Of a DNA stretch of 27,736 nt, positions 1-7,494 are shown piece by piece. The DNA comes from a virus. The notes beneath the pieces were generated by a model. That model was not told where the DNA came from and did no database searches. It worked only from the letters and a program-made list of their open reading frames with translations. The DNA is taken from IMG/VR virus record IMGVR_UViG_3300028844_002209, positions 1-27,736 of that record, one strand, 5' to 3'. A program made the position numbers and the translations under genes. Every line of letters begins with the position of its first letter. Within the stretch, counting starts at the first letter, position 1.

Positions 1-687
1 TATCTGTTCTCTCTGAGATGATTGTTGGTCAAATAGAGTGTTTGCCTGTTCAACATAGTCTATGGTTTCTGATTCACTTTGTCTAAAAACACCCCCTTCA
101 TCGGTAGTGATGACTTCAACACCTTTGTTCCTAAGAGTGGATACAGCCGTGTCTAGCGAGGTCACAGTACCCCTTAGAGATGTTATCTGACCTTGTGCAT
201 AGTCTATATCCCCTTGAACTCTGGCCCATGCACCATCTCTGATAGTTTCCTGTTGTTTAATAGACTCTGATACATCTATCTTTCCACCACCAAGATTGTC
301 TATTCTATCTTGATATGTTTGTATCTTGTTCTGTTCCCTTGCAATCTGATTCTCGATACGAGTAACAACGGACTGTGCTTGTGCAGTATCACCTGTTTGT
401 TCTGAGTGTGCTTTTGATAGGTATCCAAATATACCTAGTGATGTGATTAACATGAGAACAAATACTGCAAACACTAGATAGTATTTCATGTAGTTGAGTT
501 TTTCCCATGCAAGATGCAGATAGGCTGCGGTGACAACTTTACCGAATTCTAAAGCACCTGCCATAATTACGATACCCATGAAAGCACCAGCAAATATTGT
601 TGCAAGTCCTAACACTGAGAAATATGCAGCTATAGATGCAATTCCTAAAGACGTAATTACCGCGAGGTAATTCAAAAATCTGTTCAT
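1..687 (-). CDS. Membrane-anchored coiled-coil protein, C-terminus beyond window
   Basis: The reading frame starts at ATG 687 and is open to base 1, giving 229 codons with the C-terminus outside the window. Residues 8-46 form one or two hydrophobic segments rich in Ala, Gly and Ile, and residues 70-90 (YYLVFAVFVLMLITSLGIFG) form another. From about residue 91 the protein is hydrophilic and rich in Gln and Glu (for example ENQIAREQNKIQTYQDRI), with heptad-like spacing that suggests a long coiled coil. The architecture fits an inner-membrane-anchored phage protein with a cytoplasmic or periplasmic coil. I know similar proteins of unknown function from marine T4-like phages. It starts 3 bases after the stop of the upstream 64-residue gene, so it is probably co-transcribed. 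The function is not known, and the existence of the gene is well supported. Confidence 0.8.
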   Translation of the reverse strand, partial: MNRFLNYLAVITSLGIASIAAYFSVLGLATIFAGAFMGIVIMAGALEFGKVVTAAYLHLAWEKLNYMKYYLVFAVFVLMLITSLGIFGYLSKAHSEQTGDTAQAQSVVTRIENQIAREQNKIQTYQDRIDNLGGGKIDVSESIKQQETIRDGAWARVQGDIDYAQGQITSLRGTVTSLDTAVSTLRNKGVEVITTDEGGVFRQSESETIDYVEQANTLFDQQSSQREQI

Positions 688-690
688 AAT

Positions 691-885
691 CTATCTCTTA
701 ATGTTTCTTCTCAAGAGACCGAATAGAGCATTCGGTTCATACTTCTTATTCCTCTTCTTGAAACCGATACTACTTGCATCAGTTGAAACAGCTGCACCTG
801 TGGCATTCATAGGTGCATCTTCGGTCTGAAGGTTGTCTTCAACCTTCTTCTTGTTCACATCAAATAGTGTACTAATATACGTCAT
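691..885 (-). CDS. Small hypothetical protein, 64 aa
   Basis: A short basic protein starting MTYISTLFDVNKKKVEDN and ending in a very basic tail (LLRRNIKR). It has no transmembrane segment and no recognisable domain. The start overlaps the end of the preceding 194-residue gene by 14 bases, and its stop is 3 bases before the membrane/coiled-coil gene, which fits a translationally coupled run. I do not recognise the family. A virion or assembly role would be only a guess from position. Confidence 0.6.
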   Translation of the reverse strand: MTYISTLFDVNKKKVEDNLQTEDAPMNATGAAVSTDASSIGFKKRNKKYEPNALFGLLRRNIKR

Positions 886-1456
886 TTTCTGTTACCAATA
901 CCCTGTCTTCGTTTGCGTAGCCGATATAAACATCAATGCCGAAGACTTTTGAATGATGTTCTGTTATTTCGACTGCAGTTTTATGTGGATGTACCACATC
1001 TAATTGTTCGAGTGTTCGTCTTAAGTGATACTGACCACCAACATGGAGTTTTCCGACTGACATGGATTCTTCTAGAACCTCTGAATCAACCTTACCTAAT
1101 TCTTTTAGGTGTCTGTAAAACTTTTCACACAGTTCTTCCATTTGGTCTTCATCTAACTCATTTGTTTCTTTTAACATGAGTAATGCAACAGCATATGATG
1201 CAAATTGTGATTTACCAAATGGTACCTTGTTTATAATTTTCTTTAGATTCCATACTAAACGATGGAGAGGTGTCAAGGAAGCTTTCTCTGCAGCTGATTC
1301 GGGGTTGTTGTCGACATTCTTACCATCGACTTTTATCTGTTTTATCCTCGTTCCATTCTTGTCGATAAACCCAAATTTATATGCCTGCATTTTCTCCCAA
1401 GGTGTAGTCAACATCTTGAGTATTCTAAAGACTATTAAAGTATCTATGATTCTCAT
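872..1456 (-). CDS. Conserved marine phage protein (LTTPWEKM family), 194 aa
   Basis: The protein opens with MRIIDTLIVFRILKMLTTPW, then GFIDKNGTRIK, then a helical block TPLHRLVWNLKKIINKVPFG and an alanine-rich helix (SYAVALLMLKE). I recognise this arrangement (ILKxLTTPW...GxIDxxG...HRxVxNLKxxxxxVP) from uncharacterised proteins near virion genes in T4-like marine phages. No catalytic motif is visible. The start lies 26 bases after the 3' end of tRNA-Thr, and the end overlaps the next gene by 14 bases. A structural or assembly role is inferred from neighbourhood only. Confidence 0.75.
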   Translation of the reverse strand: MRIIDTLIVFRILKMLTTPWEKMQAYKFGFIDKNGTRIKQIKVDGKNVDNNPESAAEKASLTPLHRLVWNLKKIINKVPFGKSQFASYAVALLMLKETNELDEDQMEELCEKFYRHLKELGKVDSEVLEESMSVGKLHVGGQYHLRRTLEQLDVVHPHKTAVEITEHHSKVFGIDVYIGYANEDRVLVTENDVY

Positions 1457-1481
1457 ATATCTATTTAGGTGATTTGAGCAG

Positions 1482-1557
1482 TGGAGCTCCCAAACCGATT
1501 CGAACGGTTGACCTACTGATTACAAATCAGTTGCTCTACCAGCTGAGCTATGGGAGC
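1482..1557 (-). tRNA. tRNA-Thr (anticodon UGU)
   Basis: Read on the minus strand, a complete cloverleaf folds. The acceptor stem is GCTCCCA paired with TGGGAGC. The D arm is GCTC...GAGC. The anticodon stem is ACTGA/TCAGT with loop TTTGTAA, giving anticodon TGT. The T arm is AACCG-TTCGAAT-CGGTT. The discriminator is T, and CCA is encoded at 1484-1482. The tRNA begins on the base directly after the TAA stop of the 123-residue gene (TAA 1560-1558), so it must be cut out of a polycistronic transcript. It reads ACA, a codon favoured in AT-rich phage genes. Confidence 0.95.
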
Positions 1558-1929
1558 TTACAATTCTCTCAATCTTTGTGCAATCACATCATCAATTGGT
1601 AGTTCAGGCCTGAAATCCTGTGTGATGTAATCTAAGTATAGTAATAGAGTTTTGATTGAAGACCAGTATCTATCTTCTTTGATTTTAAAATTCAACATTC
1701 TCATACATGCATCGTATCCAAATACGTTGAATAGACATATGAGATGATTGAGTAACAGGCGTTCTCTTAGTTCCCCACTTTCATGGTATCTAAAGAGTAA
1801 TCTTTTAAAGTATCTAAATCTACGTAAGTCCTCTTGGAAGTCTTCCATGTCCTCACATTGAGGGTCATCATAGTGCTTCAGAGCAAATGCAGAAAAGTTT
1901 TTAGCAGTTAGTTTGTCAAATAGACTCAT
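1558..1929 (-). CDS. Conserved phage protein, 123 aa, helical
   Basis: Starts MSLFDKLTAKNFSAFALKHY and continues with a charged helical region (EDFQEDLRRFRYFKRLLFRY), then ELRERLLLNHLICLFNVFG and an ending rich in Leu and Asp. I recognise the pattern NFxxFAxKHYDxPQ...RLLLNHLIxLxNVFG from small proteins common in marine T4-like phages, where the function is unknown. There is no signal peptide or enzymatic motif. The gene follows a strong hairpin at 1946-1977 and is followed without any gap by tRNA-Thr. A TATAAT hexamer lies 6 bases upstream of the ATG, without a convincing -35. Confidence 0.8.
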   Translation of the reverse strand: MSLFDKLTAKNFSAFALKHYDDPQCEDMEDFQEDLRRFRYFKRLLFRYHESGELRERLLLNHLICLFNVFGYDACMRMLNFKIKEDRYWSSIKTLLLYLDYITQDFRPELPIDDVIAQRLREL

Positions 1930-1945
1930 AATGTATTATAAAGTT

Positions 1946-1977
1946 AGTTGGTCTACCAGTATTTAGTAGACGCAACT
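1946..1977 (-). terminator. Bulged stem-loop between genes, possible terminator or processing hairpin
   Basis: The arms AGTTG-GTCTAC (1946-1956) and GTAGAC-G-CAACT (1966-1977) pair over 11 base pairs with a single bulged base around a 9-base loop. The hairpin starts 8 bases after the stop of the 132-residue gene and ends 17 bases before the next ATG. A run of T is not clear after it (AACTTTATAAT), so it could be a weak terminator, a stabilising hairpin or an RNase site upstream of the tRNA. The loop also holds CTAAATA, the core of the late-type motif. Confidence 0.5.
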
Positions 1978-1984
1978 AAAGGAG

Positions 1985-2383
1985 TTAGACCAATGAACCG
2001 TATACTTTATAGCTGTTGTTCATCAATCTCTCATATTTCACTTTGAGTGAAATTATTTTTTCTTCTTTTTCAAACTCATCGATAGGGGTATCGACTGTCT
2101 TCCCGAAAGTCTCACCATATTGAGAGAATGAAAGGTCAAACTCACCACTTTCATTGAACTCCACGTCATCATATTGCTTACATGATAGTCCTACGTGAGA
2201 AAGTTTTGCCTTCATTTGTTCTACTGCAGCTTGTGGGTTCATGTATTCTGAACTAGCACAATGTCCTAGTACTGCATTAATTTTTGCTTTCACAGATGAA
2301 TCATCAATGTCGTATGGGGCATGCTCATCTCCAGGCCAAGCATTGAATTGCTGTTCTGCCATGAATTGATTGAATTTTTTCAT
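1985..2383 (-). CDS. Probable virion or internal protein with capsid-targeting-like N-terminus, 132 aa
   Basis: Starts MKKFNQFMAEQQFNAWPGDE. The first ten residues resemble the T4 internal-protein capsid-targeting sequence (MKTYQEFIAEA in IPI-III and Alt), which the prohead protease removes after the Glu. The remainder is acidic and hydrophilic with a predicted helical middle (AAVEQMKAKLSHVGLSCKQY), and I recognise no enzyme motif. It is surrounded by tail or decoration-type genes, which fits a virion protein. The capsid-targeting reading is an inference from similarity of the N-terminus alone. The family is otherwise unknown to me. Confidence 0.7.
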   Translation of the reverse strand: MKKFNQFMAEQQFNAWPGDEHAPYDIDDSSVKAKINAVLGHCASSEYMNPQAAVEQMKAKLSHVGLSCKQYDDVEFNESGEFDLSFSQYGETFGKTVDTPIDEFEKEEKIISLKVKYERLMNNSYKVYGSLV

Positions 2384-2395
2384 AATTTTTTCCTA

Positions 2396-2623
2396 TTATT
2401 GATTGTCGTAGTAGTTTTTATTTAACTCACCACGAACTATTGTTTCACCGACTTTTCTACACTTAATGTAGACTCTCTCTGTATTACCGCCAATCGATGT
2501 AAACGTTCTAATACCATTTGCTACAGTTCCATTGGATTCGGAGTATGTATCTGCAGTTGATTTATCTGCAGAGTTTTCATTCTCCCAAATTCCGTTAGAG
2601 CCCGATACTGCCACCCAAGCCAT
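2396..2623 (-). CDS. Small virion-type protein, 75 aa
   Basis: A beta-rich sequence with MAWVAVSGSNGIWENEN at the start, then GIRTFTSIGGNTERVYIKCR and GETIVRGELNKNYYDNQ. The Ser, Thr, Gly and Asn-rich composition and the MAW(V/I)AVSG opening are typical of short decoration or fibre-associated proteins in marine T4-like phages. The ATG is 9 bases after the stop of the Ig-like gene upstream, so the two are almost certainly made together. It has no signal peptide. The exact location in the particle cannot be told from sequence. Confidence 0.7.
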   Translation of the reverse strand: MAWVAVSGSNGIWENENSADKSTADTYSESNGTVANGIRTFTSIGGNTERVYIKCRKVGETIVRGELNKNYYDNQ

Positions 2624-2632
2624 TTAAGACTC

Positions 2633-3205
2633 TTATGCTACTGCAGTAATCGTTCCAGCTGCGGTACCGATACCTGCGACTGAAGTGATTGTAGAAACTG
2701 TTGAAGTTCCTTTATCTTTAATTGTACCACCGTTCAATGCAACTGCGTTAGCACCAATACTTAATACGTCATCCGCTGCAATCGCTGCATTCGCTGCACC
2801 GTATGTAATTGAGAATGTAAGTTCGTTAGAACCTGTTCCACTTGCATATGATAGTACGTGTGGGCCTCTTCCACTTCCACTACCTTGGTTACCGTTAGTA
2901 ACTGATAGTTGAGGTGTTCCAGTAACGTCTACTGCTTCGTTAAATATAACTTTGGCAGATAGTGTTCCACCAGCAGATACGTCCCATGCAGTTGATACCC
3001 AATCGATATCAGTGATATCAGCAGCACCCAAAGCAGTTGTTAGACCAGAGCTTGACCATGCCACTAGGACTTCAGTCAATGTTCTACTTCCCACAACCTT
3101 CTTCAGTTCCCAACCGTGTGGTTTTGCTGATGTGTTTGTTTTATCCGCGTCACTCAACCAGTTAGGTTTTGATTCAGTTCCACTTGTATGTCCCCATAGT
3201 GCCAT
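2633..3205 (-). CDS. Virion structural protein with MALWG module and Ig-like/cadherin-like domain
   Basis: Residues 1-50 (MALWGHTSGTESKPNWLSDA, then GWELKKVVGSRTLTEVLVAW) match an N-terminal module I know from marine phage virion proteins, with KPxxLSDADK and EVLVA as landmarks. Residues 75-190 are Gly, Ala, Thr and Ser-rich beta sequence. They include SVTNGNQGSGSGRGPHVLSY, then SGTGSNELTFSITYGAAN, the alternating pattern of bacterial Ig-like or cadherin-like repeats used in adhesins and decoration proteins. A purine-rich ribosome site (AGAGGA) precedes the ATG. Likely on the particle surface as a decoration, whisker or fibre component; which one cannot be told. Confidence 0.75.
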   Translation of the reverse strand: MALWGHTSGTESKPNWLSDADKTNTSAKPHGWELKKVVGSRTLTEVLVAWSSSGLTTALGAADITDIDWVSTAWDVSAGGTLSAKVIFNEAVDVTGTPQLSVTNGNQGSGSGRGPHVLSYASGTGSNELTFSITYGAANAAIAADDVLSIGANAVALNGGTIKDKGTSTVSTITSVAGIGTAAGTITAVA

Positions 3206-3218
3206 TTTAATTTCCTCT

Positions 3219-3764
3219 TTATTTTGCGACTCTTAATATAGTATCAAAAGTCTTTTTAAATGTTTTTACATCTTTTTGTAATAGACGAGAGTATTTATCA
3301 CGCAAGGCAGGCTTAACAGACATTAAAGCGTCATAAACTTTCTCTGCATCCGCTGCTTTTACCTTTAACTTTTTCATGTCATCGGTTCTAATCTCGGTAT
3401 CACGTTTAGTATCAACCATTTTCGATAGTTGTACTAAGATGTTTGCATCGGGTCTTAATTGCATTCCCGCTGCCTTTGAGTTAAAAGCATCGATAGCTCT
3501 ATCGATAACTTCATCCTCTTGTGCTTCCGAATACTTTCCACCAGCCATAGTGCTGATTTTCTGTATCATGGCACGCAATTCTTTTTCTGATTTTGCCTTT
3601 GATACTGCACGTGCAATCTTCTTATTGCCACCGTCACTCATCATTGCAAAGTCTGAAGCCTTCTCCATTACGGCATTGGTCTTCTTTGCAGCGTCTTTGA
3701 TGTACCCTAATTTTTTAAGTTTTTCCTTAAAAATTTTGTATCTTGCATCACCTTTGACGCTCAT
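3219..3764 (-). CDS. Lysine-rich helical phage protein, 181 aa
   Basis: Starts MSVKGDARYKIFKEKLKKLG and is almost entirely charged and helical, with about one residue in six a lysine. Segments such as AVMEKASDFAMMSDGGNKK and DTKRDTEIRTDDMKKLKVKA show no catalytic pattern. ATG follows the stop of the 370-residue protein by 2 bases (TAA-A-ATG context) with an AAGGA ribosome site inside the upstream gene. The composition and tight linkage to other Lys-rich proteins suggest a prohead-core or internal capsid protein. That is an inference; I do not recognise the family. Confidence 0.7.
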   Translation of the reverse strand: MSVKGDARYKIFKEKLKKLGYIKDAAKKTNAVMEKASDFAMMSDGGNKKIARAVSKAKSEKELRAMIQKISTMAGGKYSEAQEDEVIDRAIDAFNSKAAGMQLRPDANILVQLSKMVDTKRDTEIRTDDMKKLKVKAADAEKVYDALMSVKPALRDKYSRLLQKDVKTFKKTFDTILRVAK

Positions 3765-3765
3765 T

Positions 3766-4827
3766 TTACTTCATTCCTTTGGTTAACATCTTATCTATTT
3801 GTGGTGTGGTGTAATCACCATTTGTAGGGTCTCCATATGAAGATTTACCTATGACCACTCTTAGAAAGTCGTTTACCTGCTTTTTATTTCCTTTGATTCT
3901 TACGTGTTTACCTAAAACTGCAGCTTTAAGTTTAAATCTTCTCGCTGCTTTTGCAATTTCCATTCCATGATAGTTTTGGTCAGATGGACTACTGAACTTT
4001 TTGTTCTTTGGGTCTACAGTAATGTCCTGTACTTCTTCTGCAAACATGTTTAGGTATGATTCACCTATGTTATCACCTTGCTTAAGATATTTCTTTGCCT
4101 TAACTCTGTCATGGTAAAAGAACTGGTAATTCTTCTTAGTCTTGTCATCTCTTACGATGTAACTCTTAGGGCCCATCTTGACGACTTTACCCATGTACTT
4201 TGCACCGTCTGCTTGATAGTAATCTACTTCTGTACCAACTTTGATTGAGTTCTTAGTCTCTGCACCCATACCATGTTTTGCAAGAACTCTATAGTTCTCT
4301 GATATAGTACTTTCATCAAGGATTGACATTATGAAGTCTTCTGCATCATGTTTACCACTGACTTCACCAGTTTGTGATGCCCAACCTAGTAATTCATCTT
4401 CTACCTTTTTAGGTAAATCTTTATTGTTGTTTCTGAATTTGTCAATATCACGTTTATATTTTGTGATAAGTTTTTTCCAGTCGTTATCTCTTGGGAACAT
4501 TTTGATTACTTTTTTGTAATCTTCTGATACCATTTCACCTTCTGATATAGTTCCTTCGTTTGCATACTTAAGTGCAGACTGTACTTCTTTTGATTTAAGA
4601 ATCTTATCACCAAAGAACTTCTTAATTTCTTTAGCTGCAATATCCATTGCACCACTCATGTCAAGTGCAACTTCTACTGCTTTCTTGACTTCGGGGTCAC
4701 TGACTTTGTTTCTTCTGAAATAGGTAGAAACTTCTCTACCAGTAAGTTTCATCTTACCATAAGGGCCTAAAGGATTAACTTTCCCATCCTTGTCTAGTAC
4801 CTTCTTTGCTTCGTGAAATAAATTCAT
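3766..4827 (-). CDS. Large lysine-rich phage protein, probable internal or core component, 353 aa
   Basis: I choose ATG 4827 (MNLFHEAKKVLDKDGKVNPL), one base after the stop of the upstream gene and behind GGAGAG. An in-frame start 81 bases further up would run into the upstream gene. A helical N-terminal half is followed by a small beta section around residues 195-250 (KVGTEVDYYQADGAKYMGKV, KSYIVRDDKTKKNYQFFYHD) that looks like an SH3 or KOW-type barrel. The C-terminal part includes KAARRFKLKAAVLGKHVRIK. ILDE/S and ISE/G resemble cleavage sites for a T4 gp21-type prohead protease. No enzyme motif is seen. An internal head protein is my preferred guess. Confidence 0.7.
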   Translation of the reverse strand: MNLFHEAKKVLDKDGKVNPLGPYGKMKLTGREVSTYFRRNKVSDPEVKKAVEVALDMSGAMDIAAKEIKKFFGDKILKSKEVQSALKYANEGTISEGEMVSEDYKKVIKMFPRDNDWKKLITKYKRDIDKFRNNNKDLPKKVEDELLGWASQTGEVSGKHDAEDFIMSILDESTISENYRVLAKHGMGAETKNSIKVGTEVDYYQADGAKYMGKVVKMGPKSYIVRDDKTKKNYQFFYHDRVKAKKYLKQGDNIGESYLNMFAEEVQDITVDPKNKKFSSPSDQNYHGMEIAKAARRFKLKAAVLGKHVRIKGNKKQVNDFLRVVIGKSSYGDPTNGDYTTPQIDKMLTKGMK

Positions 4828-4828
4828 T

Positions 4829-6061
4829 CTACTCTCCAAATATTGCGTATGACAAGATAGCATCTTGCATAATGATTTCTGCCATCTCTTCTCTAAACAT
4901 TGTATCACCTTGGAAATCTTTCGAAAACTTATCGTGCATTCTGTTTGTTAATACAATATTCTCTTCGTAACCCATAACTTCACACTTCTTTAAGTGTCCT
5001 TGTATAAGTTTACCGTATTTTTGTGAATCGGGAAATTCTTTCTCCGTCTTCATTAATTTATCTAGGTCTTTTAAAATTTTATTTAACTTAGGTGCCTTAT
5101 AGATGAATGGTTTTTCATTACCGTGTTTTGCTATAAGAGCATCTACTTGTTTGTAGTAATCTCTACTTGCCTCAGTAACAGGCTGCTTTAGATTTTTTTT
5201 TTCATCTCCAAGTTTAATGAATTTTTTACTTGGTTTTGCTTCGTCTAAACCTTCACTGAATGCAGCCATAAGAATCTTTTCAAATCCTTTGTCTTCTTTA
5301 ATACCTAGTTTTTTAATTTCAGATGCAATCTTCTTGTTGATGTCACCAACTTCTTTAGTTGCAACTGGGCCTTGTGCAACTAGTCGTGCTTTTTGCATAA
5401 GAAGGTCTGAGTATTTTGCATACTTTCCAGCCTTCTCGTTAAATGTTTCTGATTCTGCGACACCGTCAATTGGTGTTGGTAGGACTTCTTCAATTTTAAT
5501 TGATTCGTTTTTCGTTGGCCCGTTGACCTTACCCCTATACTTTTTAACAATCTTTTGTACATTTCTATCAGAAATAAATTTGTCTAAAGACTTTTCATCA
5601 CCATAAAATTCTAAAGAATTTGGTTCATCAGATGCACCATCAAAACTAGTTACATGCATTTTCTTAATTTTACTAATTAGTTTATCTATAACTGTTAATT
5701 CATCTTTGGAAATTTTACCCTTTGTTTCGATATATAAACTAGCTTCATGACCTCTACGGTCTTTATTTTTGAAGTTTTTCATATCTCGAACATCTTCGTC
5801 TATCTTTGACTCGTGTGCATGAGGTTTGTCACCTTTCTTTTGATGGTGTTCATTTTTCTCATCTTTTCCATCCCAATTCTTATCGATGTAATCATAGAAT
5901 TCTTTCTCTTTGTCACCTTTAAGTTCTGCTGGTGATGTAACACCAAACTTCTTAAGTGCAGCTTGGAAAAACTTCTTGTAGTCTCCACTCTCTAATACAA
6001 TTGCATTGGCAGCTGCAAGTAAGTCTGCAGATAAACCATGTCCTAGTCCTTCAAATTTCAT
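4829..6061 (-). CDS. Lysine-rich phage protein with ALKKFGVTSPAEL motif, 410 aa
   Basis: The N-terminus reads MKFEGLGHGLSADLLAAANA and is followed by DYKKFFQAALKKFGVTSP and KEFYDYIDKNWDGKDE. I recall this KFGVxSPxEL...FxDYxDKNW block from several proteins of marine T4-like phages encoded near head genes. The rest is charged and helical, with His/Lys-rich stretches around residues 70-85. Sites LDE/A (EGLDEAKP) and VTE/A resemble prohead protease cleavage sites. The ATG overlaps the previous stop (ATGA) and the stop is one base before the next ATG, so three Lys-rich genes form one translational unit. The function is unknown; an internal or core protein is inferred. Confidence 0.75.
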   Translation of the reverse strand: MKFEGLGHGLSADLLAAANAIVLESGDYKKFFQAALKKFGVTSPAELKGDKEKEFYDYIDKNWDGKDEKNEHHQKKGDKPHAHESKIDEDVRDMKNFKNKDRRGHEASLYIETKGKISKDELTVIDKLISKIKKMHVTSFDGASDEPNSLEFYGDEKSLDKFISDRNVQKIVKKYRGKVNGPTKNESIKIEEVLPTPIDGVAESETFNEKAGKYAKYSDLLMQKARLVAQGPVATKEVGDINKKIASEIKKLGIKEDKGFEKILMAAFSEGLDEAKPSKKFIKLGDEKKNLKQPVTEASRDYYKQVDALIAKHGNEKPFIYKAPKLNKILKDLDKLMKTEKEFPDSQKYGKLIQGHLKKCEVMGYEENIVLTNRMHDKFSKDFQGDTMFREEMAEIIMQDAILSYAIFGE

Positions 6062-6420
6062 TGTTCTAATTCCCCTTTTTCGAAGTAGTCAAACATTTTT
6101 TCTTTACCTTGTTCATCAAGACGTAAAGACTTTGCAAGTCTACCTAACATGTTTTTTTCTGTTAATTTTTCAACTGTCTTTTCGAGAGATGTGTTCTCTT
6201 CTTTAACTTCAACTTCATCTTTGAGAGGTTTAACGCCTGCATCTCTGAACATTGCCAATAGTTTATTGTTGGTAGGTAGTGTAATCTTTTTCTCTTTACC
6301 TAACTGAACAATTAACTTTTCGAATCCTTTTGGGTTTTGTTTCTGCATTGATTGGACTACTTTGACACCAGTCATAGATAGCATCTTTGCAACACCGTAT
6401 TGTTCGTATCCTAACAACAA
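6058..6420 (-). CDS. Hypothetical phage protein, 120 aa, non-ATG start likely
   Basis: The frame opens after in-frame TGA and TAA codons, and its first usable codon is TTG 6420, giving MLLGYEQYGVAKMLSMTGVK, preceded by AAGGA. Alternative ATG starts exist at 6384, 6375 and 6348. The middle (NPKGFEKLIVQLGKEKKITL) and the acidic, lysine-rich C-terminal half are helical. It overlaps the cupin frame by 125 bases if the TTG is used, unusually long for this compact genome, and shares an ATGA with the next gene. No family is recognised. The gene is probably real because of the coupling, but the start is uncertain. Confidence 0.65.
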   Translation of the reverse strand: MLLGYEQYGVAKMLSMTGVKVVQSMQKQNPKGFEKLIVQLGKEKKITLPTNNKLLAMFRDAGVKPLKDEVEVKEENTSLEKTVEKLTEKNMLGRLAKSLRLDEQGKEKMFDYFEKGELEQ

Positions 6421-6694
6421 GATTTCCTTGTCCTTTTATCAACCTGTGGTAGGTCATTCTTGGGATATAATACTCTTCTCCTTGGTTTAATTGTATAGGT
6501 AACTCATCATCATGTTGTAACGACCAGCCTTTTCCACTTAGAACACTGACCACCCTTGATTCTTTATCACGGTGCCATACTAGTTCTTCATCTTCAACAC
6601 TTTCTGTGAACTCTCTGATAACATATGGTACACCTGTACCATGTTGTTCTTCTATTTTTTCTGTGTATGGTTTAGTCGTCAAGTTCGTGGACAT
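6296..6694 (-). CDS. Cupin-fold protein
   Basis: From ATG 6694 (MSTNLTTKPYTEKIEEQHG) the protein holds one compact cupin barrel. VWHRDKESRVVSVLSGKGW is the first strand pair with the metal-binding His, and EEYYIPRMTYHRLIKGQGN is the second half with the other His. Similar single-domain cupins occur in marine T4-like phages with unknown substrate. The last 40 residues (from about IRTIRCCKDAIYD) are unlike a cupin and overlap the next gene, so the C-terminus may be an unselected extension. The start overlaps the end of the 86-residue gene. ATG 6721 is an alternative with a better-placed purine stretch. Confidence 0.7.
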   Translation of the reverse strand: MSTNLTTKPYTEKIEEQHGTGVPYVIREFTESVEDEELVWHRDKESRVVSVLSGKGWSLQHDDELPIQLNQGEEYYIPRMTYHRLIKGQGNLVVRIRTIRCCKDAIYDWCQSSPINAETKPKRIRKVNCSVR

Positions 6695-6932
6695 AGTTGT
6701 CTGTCTTTTCCTTATATCCATAGTATCCAAAGTCATTTGGTTCTAAATCAAATATCTTATCAACATAGTTCTCTGCGAGATTCTCAGCATATGTTTCTGA
6801 GTGGTCGTGAACCTTCCTTGTTGCATATTCGTTGTTTGTTAAACTGCTAAGGTCAACTTCCCAGCCCTTGTCTGTCTTATAGACTTCTGCTTTTCTATCA
6901 TCCCTTAAATAACTGTGATATAATTCTCTCAT
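6672..6932 (-). CDS. Small acidic hypothetical protein, 86 aa
   Basis: ATG 6932 gives MRELYHSYLRDDRKAEVYKT. A longer frame from 6983 would overlap the upstream gene and has a hydrophobic, unconvincing start. The protein is rich in Tyr, Asp and Glu, with GWEVDLSSLTNNEYATRKVH and a Tyr-rich end (FGYYGYKEKTDNYVHELDD). The repeated YAENLAENYVDKIFD segment is helical. No domain is recognised. A CTAAATA motif lies 18 bases upstream of the ATG. Its end overlaps the cupin start by 23 bases. Confidence 0.65.
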   Translation of the reverse strand: MRELYHSYLRDDRKAEVYKTDKGWEVDLSSLTNNEYATRKVHDHSETYAENLAENYVDKIFDLEPNDFGYYGYKEKTDNYVHELDD

Positions 6933-6957
6933 AATATAACCTACACCTATATTTAGA

Positions 6958-7494
6958 CTACCAAAAAAAATCTCCCCCACCACTCAAACCTAATTGTTTT
7001 GCGTAGTACGGTAGTCGGCATGCCCAATAGCCTGCCGTAGTCTTATCGTTCTTTGTGTCACATTGGTGTCTTGCAACAAAAGATGCTCTTGCCTTCTTGT
7101 TATTCAGTTTTACTTTCAACCCTGTGGTATCACCCCATGATATCTTCTTAATCTTATCACCGTCTTTTACATAGACATAGTATTTTTTGGAGCCACCAAC
7201 CTTTGGTGAGTTCAGTTTAACGTCTTTCTTGTCTTCTTCTTCCATAATCATAGGACAATCTAAAGGAACAATGTTCCCTTCGTATACTTCGAATTGACCT
7301 AGGTCTGTTTCTATGATTTGTTTGTCGACTTCTGTGAGTGTGTACCTGTCTTCAGCAACAAGCTTTCGTGCTTCTTTGATGATTTCAAAATACATCATTG
7401 AACCTAATCTGAATGGGTTATCTGTAAGGTTGATACCTTCTGACTGCAAAGACTCTAATGTTTCGTCTATTGCGACTTCTCTCAACGTTTTCAT
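6958..7494 (-). CDS. Phage protein with C-terminal Cys/His-containing DUF5872-like domain, 178 aa
   Basis: The N-terminal 85 residues (MKTLREVAIDETLESLQSEG...) are helical and acidic. Residues 99-178 form a compact domain: KKYYVYVKDGDKIKKISWGD, then KARASFVARHQCDTKNDKTT and AGYWACRLPYYAKQLG. The ARxSFxARHxCDxxxDKTTxxYWxCR signature is one I know from a small domain (DUF5872-like) at the end of many phage and some giant-virus proteins. The two Cys and the His could bind metal. In T4-like marine phages it appears on proteins encoded near the head and prohead genes. The function is unknown. The coding frame ends GGGDFFW over an eight-T tract. Confidence 0.75.
   Translation of the reverse strand: MKTLREVAIDETLESLQSEGINLTDNPFRLGSMMYFEIIKEARKLVAEDRYTLTEVDKQIIETDLGQFEVYEGNIVPLDCPMIMEEEDKKDVKLNSPKVGGSKKYYVYVKDGDKIKKISWGDTTGLKVKLNNKKARASFVARHQCDTKNDKTTAGYWACRLPYYAKQLGLSGGGDFFW

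Noticed and set aside
913-1472. Plus-strand open frames, here and throughout the window
   Set aside because: Their products are low-complexity and Ser/Leu/Phe-rich, lie opposite well-supported minus-strand genes and lack recognisable domains. They are antisense shadows.
1951-1971. Rho-independent terminator with full confidence
   Set aside because: The stem is good, but the sequence after it (AACTTTATAAT) lacks a T-run, so it is reported only as a stem-loop with an uncertain role.
4828-4908. N-terminal extension of the 353-residue protein (MIQCLEKRWQKSL...)
   Set aside because: It would overlap the previous gene by 80 bases in another frame, while ATG 4827 has GGAGAG and begins one base after the stop.
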